Made by a program: the position numbers and the translations under genes. A DNA stretch of 5,307 nt from Flavobacteriaceae bacterium (GTDB taxonomy: Bacteria > Bacteroidota > Bacteroidia > Flavobacteriales > Flavobacteriaceae): positions 1-5,307 of the forward strand of contig JABDLH010000230.1 of NCBI GenBank assembly GCA_013003145.1, in the 5' to 3' direction. Under the pieces are notes generated by a model that worked only from the letters and a program-made list of their open reading frames with translations, had not been told where the DNA came from and did not search any database. Every line of letters begins with the position of its first letter. Within the stretch, counting starts at the first letter, position 1. Below are positions 1-5,307 of the stretch, piece by piece.

Positions 1-1
1 G

Positions 2-1282
2 GTCCAAACGGATGACGACCAGTTTCGACCATTAGATCAAGGAAATACATTTGAAAAAATTCAAGATGCAGAACATGTGCAGTGTGATCTTTTTGATGCT
101 GATGGAGATGGTGACCTTGACCTGATGGTTGGCACAGGCGGCAACCAGGTCGGAGATGCACAATCTTACAGGCCCAGGCTCTACCTTAACAACGGTAAAG
201 GGAGTTTTACTGCTTCGGAAAAACAATTACCTTCATCATTCAAAAATGTCTCAACCCTTGAGCCTTATGATTTTGACCAGGACGGAGATGTTGATGTGTT
301 TCTCGGATCCCGTTCTGTAGTAGGCACCTACGGGGTTAACCCGGACCATCTTTTCCTTGAAAATGACGGACAGGGGAATTTTTCAGACGCAACAGAGCGA
401 CTGGCATACGATCTGAAAGATGCCGGGATGATCACCTCTTCTACCTGGGCCGATATGGACGGGGATGGGAAGAAAGATCTCGTAACCGTGTCGGACTGGG
501 GGAGCCCGCTTATATTCAGGAACAATGGCAGGCGGCTGTCTAAAACAAAATCCAGCCTGGATAGTCTGGGCGGTTGGTGGAACGTAGTTGAGGCCGAAGA
601 CCTGGATAAGGATGGAGATATGGACCTGATCCTTGGAAACCAGGGAGGTAACCTTCATTATAAACCGGGGCCGGGGCAACCGATGAAAATGTGGGTAAAT
701 GATTTCGATAATAATGGGACAATCGAGCAAATTGTAACCCAAACTCAGGATGGAGCAGATTACCCTCTGCACCAGAAGAAGGAACTCACCAACCAGATGG
801 TCGCCTTGAAGAAACAGAATCTCAAGGCCTCGGATTACGCCAAAAGGACCATTGAAGAATTGTTCCCCGGCGAGGTGATCAGTAATTCGATCGTAAAAAA
901 GGCCGTAATCTCCGAATCCGTGATTGCCATCAATGAAGGCGAGGGGAATTTTACCATTAAAAAGTTACCTCCGAGGGTACAATTATCCTGTGTATGCGGA
1001 ATTACCTGTACCGACCTTAATAAGGATGGTTATACAGATATTTTACTCGGGGGAAATAATTTTGAGTTTAAACCTCAATATTCCAGGCTGGATGCTAATT
1101 ACGGTTCTGTATTGCTCGGGGGAGAAAATCTTGATTTTAAATGGCAGGACTATGAAAAGAGCGGCTTTTTTGTCCGTGAGGAGATCAAACACTTAAAAGC
1201 TTTTAAGGATTCAAAGGGGCGAACTTACCTGGTCGTCGCGATTAACGACAAGGAACCTAAAATCTATGCCCTGGATGAATAA
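2..1282 (+). CDS. FG-GAP/VCBS-repeat protein, C-terminal part (5' end outside window)
   Basis: The reading frame is open from base 2 to a TAA at 1280-1282, giving 426 visible residues, so the true start lies left of the window. The in-frame GTG at 77 is internal, because the 25 codons before it continue the same repeat family. Six calcium-loop motifs are visible: DADGDGDLD (95-121), DFDQDGDVD, DMDGDGKKD, DLDKDGDMD, DFDNNGTIE and DLNKDGYTD (ending at 1039). These are typical of FG-GAP/VCBS repeats, which form blades of calcium-binding, integrin-like beta-propellers. The whole visible part aligns with residues of roughly 690-1083 of the next gene; over one 27-residue stretch (visible residues 191-217 against 855-881) I count 13 identities. 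The missing part is therefore probably about 650-700 residues, including an export signal and an ASPIC/UnbV domain (inference). A CxCxxxC cluster at 989-1009 has no counterpart in the paralog. The protein is likely exported and envelope-associated; its ligand is unknown. Confidence 0.9.
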   Translation, partial: VQTDDDQFRPLDQGNTFEKIQDAEHVQCDLFDADGDGDLDLMVGTGGNQVGDAQSYRPRLYLNNGKGSFTASEKQLPSSFKNVSTLEPYDFDQDGDVDVFLGSRSVVGTYGVNPDHLFLENDGQGNFSDATERLAYDLKDAGMITSSTWADMDGDGKKDLVTVSDWGSPLIFRNNGRRLSKTKSSLDSLGGWWNVVEAEDLDKDGDMDLILGNQGGNLHYKPGPGQPMKMWVNDFDNNGTIEQIVTQTQDGADYPLHQKKELTNQMVALKKQNLKASDYAKRTIEELFPGEVISNSIVKKAVISESVIAINEGEGNFTIKKLPPRVQLSCVCGITCTDLNKDGYTDILLGGNNFEFKPQYSRLDANYGSVLLGGENLDFKWQDYEKSGFFVREEIKHLKAFKDSKGRTYLVVAINDKEPKIYALDE

Positions 1283-1325
1283 GCTTTTATATTTCATATT
1301 CCTGATAGCCGTGTTCTCAGGATGT
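1266..1325 (+). other. Lipoprotein signal peptide coding region of the large FG-GAP protein
   Basis: It encodes a basic Lys followed by a run of Leu, Ile, Phe, Ala and Val, ending in the lipobox FSGC with Cys at 1323-1325. Phe at -3 departs from the usual Leu but is tolerated in Bacteroidota lipoproteins. The residues after Cys are KDKGG; there is no obvious run of acidic residues right after Cys of the kind described as a surface-export signal in some Bacteroidota, so inner-leaflet or outer-surface placement is undecided. Confidence 0.8.
1275..1282 (+). other. Stop/start overlap of genes 1 and 2
   Basis: The ATG at 1275 begins before the upstream TAA at 1280-1282, an 8-base overlap. If the upstream ATG at 1266 is used, the overlap is 17 bases. 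Either way the ribosome-binding region of gene 2 lies inside the coding end of gene 1, which fits translational coupling in an operon (inference). A weak AAGGA lies at 1250-1254. Confidence 0.8.
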
Positions 1326-4300
1326 AAGGATAAAGGGGGATCCCTGTTTACCAACCCGGGCAAAGAGGAGACAGGCCTGGATTTTACAAACCAGCTCACG
1401 GAGACCGATGACTTGAATATCCTGGATTACCTGTATTTCTACAATGGTGGAGGTGTAGCCGTAGGTGATGTCAATAACGACGGCTTAGCAGACATCTATC
1501 TTTCCGGGAACCAGGTTAAAAACAAACTTTATCTCAACCAGGGAAATTTAAAATTCAAGGATATAACAGCTACTGCCGGAGTTGCCGGGAATAGCAACTG
1601 GAATACCGGGGTCGTCATGGGCGACATTAATGGAGACGGACTCCTTGATATTTATGTCTGCGCTGTCGTGGGCATTAATGGTTTTGACGGTTATAATGAA
1701 CTATACATAAACAATGGGGATCTGACCTTTACGGAGAGTGCAGGGAAATACGGGCTCGATTTTGACACTTACAGTTCAGGAGCAGCCTTCCTGGATTACG
1801 ACCAGGACGGTGATTTGGACATTTATCTGCTGAACCATGCGGTTCATACACAGGAATCATTTGGTAACGCAGACCTTCGTTATACTCGCAATTACCAGAC
1901 TGGGGATAAACTGTTGCGGAATGATGGTGGTAATTTTACGGATGTCAGTGAAGAAGCCGGAATTTTTGGCGGGATCAATGGCTATGGCCTGGGAGTTGCT
2001 GTGGCCGATTTTAACCAGGACGGCTACCCCGATATATACGTCGGGAATGATTTCCACGAAGATGATTATTACTACATCAATAATGGTGACGGCACTTTTA
2101 CCGAAAACTTACGGGATCATTTCGGTTATACTACACGCTTTTCAATGGGGAATGACGTAGCCGATATCAACCACGATGGCTGGCCCGACCTGCTTTCTTT
2201 GGATATGCTCCCGGAAGATGAAAAAGTATTAAAATCATCAGAAGGAGATGATAATATGCAGACCCAGAAACTCAGAACCGAACGTTATGGATACCATTTC
2301 CAGTTTACGAGGAACATGCTCCATATAAACGATCCGAATGGGAAATTCAGGGAAACTGCGCTGCTGAGCGGGGTGGCCGCAACGGATTGGAGCTGGAGCA
2401 GCCTGTTTGGCGATTTTGACCAGGATGGGGAACAGGATATTTTTATCGCTAACGGGATTCCCAAGCGCCCGAATGACCTTGATTTCATCAATTTTGCATC
2501 AAGCGACCAGATGCGAAACAAAATGAACAATACCAAACTGGTAGACCAGCAGGCATTGGATATGATGCCTTCCGGCAGGATTCACAACTATATTTTCAAG
2601 GGTACTGATGACCTGGAGTACAAGGATATGTCATCGGATTGGATTGTCAATGATACCCTGATCTCCGGTGCCACGGCCGTAGGAGACCTGGATAATGATG
2701 GCGATTTGGACCTTGTCGTCAACAATATTGACAGCCCGGTAAGCCTCTATATCAACCAGACCAACGAGAGGGCGAATTACTTAAAACTTAAATTCCGCTT
2801 AGCCGGATCAAACCGTTTTGGGATCGGCACAAAGGTCTTTGCCTATTCCGGGGGAAAGCTACAATATAAAGAGCTCTATACGGCAAGAGGTTTCCAATCT
2901 TCCAGTGAGCCTATACTCCACTTTGGATTCGGTGATTCAGACATGCTTGATTCCCTCCGGGTCATCTGGCCGGATAAGTCTACGCAGCTACTACAAAAAG
3001 TGGCTCTTAACCAAACACTGGAGTTGAGTCCGTCAAACACCACAACTTTTGATTACAGCAGCCTTAAGCCTGTGCGGGACACCCTTTTTCAAAAAATTGA
3101 TGACAACCTGGGAATAGAGTTTGCTCACCAGGAAGATAAATACCTTGATTTTAATCGGCAGAAACTTATTCCCTATATGATCTCTGACCGCGGACCGGCT
3201 ATAGCCATTGGAGATCTCGACGGTGATAGCAAGGAGGATATTTTATTCGGGGGATCTAAGTATTTCCCGGTACAGTTTTTCAGAAATAGTGATAGCATCT
3301 ACAATCCTTATCCATTACCGAAGGTAGAAGCTGACTCTATCGCAGAGGATGTTTCTGCCCTCATTGCTGATTTCGATAAAGATGGAAAGAATGACCTGCT
3401 TATAGGAACCGGAGGGGGTGACTTTTACAATCGCATGGAGCCTTTACTCGACCATTATTATCAGCAGCAAGACAGTTCGTTTATACCTAATGCATTCCCC
3501 GAGATATATGGCAATACTTCGGTCTTTGCTACCTACGATTTTGACGGAGATGGCGATCTTGATATCTTCCGTGGCAGCAATGCAGTCACAGCCGATTTTG
3601 GCCGTATTCCCCATTCGCATTTGCTCAGGAATGACAATGGGGTTTTCAGTATTGTAAAGAATGAAGCCCTTAGATTGGCAGGAATGGTCAATGACGCGGT
3701 ATGGGATGATTATGACGGAGATGGCACCAAAGACCTGGTCCTTGTAGGGGAATGGATGACCCCTAGGTTCTTCAGGAATAAAAAGGGTGTCCTCGAGGAA
3801 GAGTTTCCTTTAAAAGATGCGCCGACAGGATTGTGGCAGAGTATACAGCCTTTTGACATAGATTCGGACGGCGATACAGATTACCTTTTGGGCAATTGGG
3901 GCCTTAACAGCAAGTTTACCGCTAATATCGAACACCCGATGCGCATGTATTACGGTGACCTGGATGACAACGGAAGTACAGAAACTATTCTGGCTACCTA
4001 TAAGAACAGTGCGTACTATCCCTTGGATGGCCTACCCGAACTTTCCGGGCAATTGGTCAGCCTCCGCAAGAAATTCAATTCGTATCGCTCTTTTGCCGGT
4101 AAAACCATAGAAGAAGTGTTAGAAGGTTCAATGCTGGAAAAGGCAGAGATACTGGAGGTGGAAGAACTAAGAACGGGCTACCTGGAGAACAACGGGGGGC
4201 GATTCCGTTTTGTGCCCCTGCAGAATGAGCTGCAACTGGCACCTGTCCTGGCCATGCTTAAAGCAGACTTTGACGGCGACGGGCAGGAGGAGGTCCTGGC

Positions 4301-4538
4301 CGGGGGTAATTATTTTGGCCTAAAGCCTTTCCACGGCAGACTGGGCTCTTTTCCCGGGGCTATGATAAAAAGTAAAAATGATGTAATTTTGGGGAGCAAC
4401 CTGGGACTTGACCTTGAGCAGAAATCGGTCAGGCATCTTAACCTCATAACTTTACAAGGACAGACTTACCTGCTGGTGACTCTTAATAATGAAAGGGCCC
4501 AGGTCTATAAATTACCAAACACGAGCAAAGGAAAATGA
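1275..4538 (+). CDS. Large FG-GAP/VCBS-repeat lipoprotein with ASPIC/UnbV domain (CRTAC1-like)
   Basis: Complete gene of 1090 residues if started at ATG 1266, or 1087 from ATG 1275. I prefer 1275 because MNKLLYFIFLIAVFSGC is then a compact lipoprotein signal with Lys, a hydrophobic core and a lipobox-like FSGC; the lipidated Cys codon is 1323-1325. An AAGGA at 1250-1254 is better spaced for 1266, so the start is not settled. Numbering below is from 1266. Residues about 60-495 carry seven calcium-loop motifs, with first Asp at 68, 120, 177, 248, 300, 383 and 474. Residues about 517-587 match ASPIC/UnbV (RFGIGTKV, RGFQSSS, LHFGFG, VIWPD). Residues about 640-1015 carry seven more motifs, at 650, 702, 758, 815, 864, 898 and 1001. 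The family is common in Bacteroidota as roughly 1100-residue exported proteins of unproven function. It is probably a surface-anchored calcium-dependent adhesion or scaffold protein (inference). It overlaps both neighbours, so it is probably translated from the same message. Confidence 0.92.
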   Translation: MNKLLYFIFLIAVFSGCKDKGGSLFTNPGKEETGLDFTNQLTETDDLNILDYLYFYNGGGVAVGDVNNDGLADIYLSGNQVKNKLYLNQGNLKFKDITATAGVAGNSNWNTGVVMGDINGDGLLDIYVCAVVGINGFDGYNELYINNGDLTFTESAGKYGLDFDTYSSGAAFLDYDQDGDLDIYLLNHAVHTQESFGNADLRYTRNYQTGDKLLRNDGGNFTDVSEEAGIFGGINGYGLGVAVADFNQDGYPDIYVGNDFHEDDYYYINNGDGTFTENLRDHFGYTTRFSMGNDVADINHDGWPDLLSLDMLPEDEKVLKSSEGDDNMQTQKLRTERYGYHFQFTRNMLHINDPNGKFRETALLSGVAATDWSWSSLFGDFDQDGEQDIFIANGIPKRPNDLDFINFASSDQMRNKMNNTKLVDQQALDMMPSGRIHNYIFKGTDDLEYKDMSSDWIVNDTLISGATAVGDLDNDGDLDLVVNNIDSPVSLYINQTNERANYLKLKFRLAGSNRFGIGTKVFAYSGGKLQYKELYTARGFQSSSEPILHFGFGDSDMLDSLRVIWPDKSTQLLQKVALNQTLELSPSNTTTFDYSSLKPVRDTLFQKIDDNLGIEFAHQEDKYLDFNRQKLIPYMISDRGPAIAIGDLDGDSKEDILFGGSKYFPVQFFRNSDSIYNPYPLPKVEADSIAEDVSALIADFDKDGKNDLLIGTGGGDFYNRMEPLLDHYYQQQDSSFIPNAFPEIYGNTSVFATYDFDGDGDLDIFRGSNAVTADFGRIPHSHLLRNDNGVFSIVKNEALRLAGMVNDAVWDDYDGDGTKDLVLVGEWMTPRFFRNKKGVLEEEFPLKDAPTGLWQSIQPFDIDSDGDTDYLLGNWGLNSKFTANIEHPMRMYYGDLDDNGSTETILATYKNSAYYPLDGLPELSGQLVSLRKKFNSYRSFAGKTIEEVLEGSMLEKAEILEVEELRTGYLENNGGRFRFVPLQNELQLAPVLAMLKADFDGDGQEEVLAGGNYFGLKPFHGRLGSFPGAMIKSKNDVILGSNLGLDLEQKSVRHLNLITLQGQTYLLVTLNNERAQVYKLPNTSKGK
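1443..2750 (+). repeat. N-terminal FG-GAP/VCBS repeat array (seven calcium loops)
   Basis: Protein-level repeats with a core of G/A-D-x-D/N-x-D-G-x-x-D followed by I/L-Y/F/L/V. Examples are GDVNNDGLADIY, GDINGDGLLDIY, LDYDQDGDLDIY, ADFNQDGYPDIY, ADINHDGWPDLL, GDFDQDGEQDIF and GDLDNDGDLDLV. Seven copies are consistent with one seven-bladed propeller (inference). The DNA copies are diverged, so this is not a recent nucleotide repeat. Confidence 0.8.
2814..3026 (+). other. ASPIC/UnbV domain coding region
   Basis: Residues about 517-587 show the familiar signature order: an N-R-F-G-I-G start, a Y..K/ELYTARGFQSSS turn, LHFGFGDSDMLDSL, then VIWPDKSTQ and a closing NQTLEL. This domain is typical of CRTAC1-like proteins and normally follows an FG-GAP array, as here. 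Its molecular function is not established; the occasional label 'RNA-binding' in databases is not supported by an exported lipoprotein. Confidence 0.85.
3183..4310 (+). repeat. C-terminal FG-GAP/VCBS repeat array (seven calcium loops)
   Basis: A second set of seven motifs: GDLDGDSKEDIL, ADFDKDGKNDLL, YDFDGDGDLDIF, DDYDGDGTKDLV, FDIDSDGDTDYL, GDLDDNGSTETI and ADFDGDGQEEVL. The first has Ser in place of the usual loop Gly and the last two end in Glu rather than Asp, so calcium affinity may differ between loops. The last six correspond one to one with those in gene 1. Confidence 0.78.
4527..4538 (+). other. ATGA stop/start junction of genes 2 and 3 with purine-rich leader
   Basis: The sequence ATGA at 4535-4538 contains the start of gene 3 and the TGA stop of gene 2. 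It follows AAAGGA at 4527-4532, whose spacing to the ATG is only two bases, shorter than a classical Shine-Dalgarno arrangement. A-rich leaders without a strong Shine-Dalgarno are usual in Bacteroidota. Termination-reinitiation coupling is the likely consequence. Confidence 0.8.
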
Positions 4539-5307
4539 AAAAAATTATTTACTTCCTGGCATTAGGACTGTGCATTGCATGCAGCGAGAAAAAACCGATC
4601 GAGATCTCACCGGATGACCTCCACGGATCAATTGATCAAGTCACCGATATCATGATACACGATATCTTCTCCCCTCCCGTGGCGAGCAGGATATTTGCGT
4701 ATCCCAATATTGCTGCTTACGAAATCATCGCTCTCGGGAACCCCGGGTACAAATCGCTCGCCGGCCAATTAGAAGGTTTAACACCTATCCCCGCCCCTGA
4801 TGGCGAGAACACTGTGAATCCTGAACTCGCAGCATTGATCGCGAATATGGAGCTCAGTAAAAAACTGATATTTTCCGAAGATCGCATGGAGAAATTCCAG
4901 GATAGCCTTTACGGCAAATGGAGGGCTCTCAATGAAACAGAATTCGAGGCGAGTAAATCTTATGGCTTAACGGTTGCTGATCACATTGCTTCATGGATGG
5001 ATAAGGATAACTACAAACAAACCCGGACCATGCCAAAATTCACGGTAGATACCGAGGAACCTGGCCGATGGCAACCTACTCCACCCTCCTACATGGACGG
5101 TATAGAACCGCATTGGAATAAGATCAGGCCTTTCGTGCTAGATTCGGCCCAACAGTTCACACCGCCTCCACCACCGGATTATTCCATGGAAGAAGACAGC
5201 CAGTTTTTTAAGGAATTAAAAGAGGTCTACGACATTAGTGAGAAAATTACCGAAAACGGGGACGAAACAGAAGAAGTGCAGTTCGCTAAATTCTGGGACT
5301 GTAACCC
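4535..5307 (+). CDS. Vanadium-dependent haloperoxidase-like (PAP2 superfamily) lipoprotein, N-terminal part
   Basis: An ATG at 4535 overlaps the stop of the previous gene, and the frame stays open to the right edge, giving 257 complete codons. The N-terminus MKKIIYFLALGLCIAC is a short lipoprotein signal with lipobox CIAC and Cys16 at 4580-4582; Cys at position -3 is atypical. The body is helical-looking and resembles the N-terminal half of Bacteroidota vanadium-dependent haloperoxidases: an early PPVASRIFAYPNIAAYE segment, YGLTVADHIASWMDKD (143-158), PGRWQPTPPSYMDG (176-189), a PF...QFTPPPPPDYS segment (199-217), and FWDCNP at the right edge. Such enzymes use vanadate to oxidise halides with peroxide; related PAP2 members are phosphatases. 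The active-site signatures (K-x6-RP, PSGH, SR-x5-H) would lie downstream, so the reaction cannot be confirmed here. Family members are usually a little over 400 residues, so roughly 60 percent is visible. The assignment is from remembered family patterns. Confidence 0.78.
   Translation, partial: MKKIIYFLALGLCIACSEKKPIEISPDDLHGSIDQVTDIMIHDIFSPPVASRIFAYPNIAAYEIIALGNPGYKSLAGQLEGLTPIPAPDGENTVNPELAALIANMELSKKLIFSEDRMEKFQDSLYGKWRALNETEFEASKSYGLTVADHIASWMDKDNYKQTRTMPKFTVDTEEPGRWQPTPPSYMDGIEPHWNKIRPFVLDSAQQFTPPPPPDYSMEEDSQFFKELKEVYDISEKITENGDETEEVQFAKFWDCN

Noticed and set aside
77..79. GTG as the start of gene 1
   Set aside because: The frame is open to base 2 and the upstream codons continue the same repeat protein, aligning with the paralog; no signal peptide follows the GTG.
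383..772. 129-codon open frame on the minus strand
   Set aside because: It lies entirely opposite the FG-GAP array of gene 1, and its product shows no recognisable domain. Repetitive Asp/Gly codons readily leave antisense frames open.
1837..2160. 107-codon plus-strand frame inside gene 2
   Set aside because: It is an out-of-frame shadow of well-supported calcium-loop coding sequence, with a Met/Ile/Thr-rich product typical of shifted reading.
2814..3026. RNA-binding function for the ASPIC/UnbV protein
   Set aside because: This is a database naming habit for the family; the protein has a lipoprotein signal and exported-type calcium repeats, so RNA binding is not supported.
1443..4310. Nucleotide tandem repeats or a CRISPR-like array
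   Set aside because: The repetition is at protein level with irregular spacing and diverged codons; there are no identical repeat units or spacers.
5120..5135. KIRPF in gene 3 as the K-x6-RP vanadate-binding motif
   Set aside because: The Lys-Arg spacing is wrong and the position is too early in the protein; the true motif should lie in the unseen C-terminal half.

Overview
The window looks like chromosomal DNA from a marine-type member of the Bacteroidota, most likely Flavobacteriaceae. This is inferred from the protein families, the A-rich and weakly Shine-Dalgarno-like start regions, and the mid-range GC judged by eye. No rRNA or housekeeping marker is present to confirm it.

The whole window is one tightly packed, plus-strand gene row with no intergenic sequence. 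From left to right it holds: (1) the C-terminal 426 residues of a large FG-GAP/VCBS-repeat protein, cut by the left edge; (2) a complete 1090-residue FG-GAP/VCBS-repeat lipoprotein with a central ASPIC/UnbV domain; and (3) the first 257 residues of a lipoprotein that resembles the N-terminal half of vanadium-dependent haloperoxidases (PAP2/haloperoxidase superfamily), cut by the right edge. Genes 1 and 2 overlap by 8 or 17 bases depending on the start chosen. Genes 2 and 3 share an ATGA stop/start. Cotranscription and translational coupling are therefore likely.

Genes 1 and 2 are paralogs. The visible part of gene 1 aligns along its length with the C-terminal lobe of gene 2, including six D-x-D/N-x-D/N-G type calcium-loop motifs and a 35-residue non-repeat segment of identical length. 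Gene 2 itself has two lobes, with seven calcium-loop motifs before the ASPIC/UnbV domain and seven after it, which suggests two beta-propellers.

The products of genes 2 and 3 carry lipoprotein signal peptides, so this is a cell-envelope system. A reasonable hypothesis is that two large calcium-dependent propeller proteins act on the cell surface with a haloperoxidase-like or phosphatase-like enzyme. The partners, the substrate and the biochemical role cannot be read from the sequence. No promoter, terminator, RNA gene, mobile element or CRISPR array is visible; the operon's promoter must lie left of the window and its end right of it.
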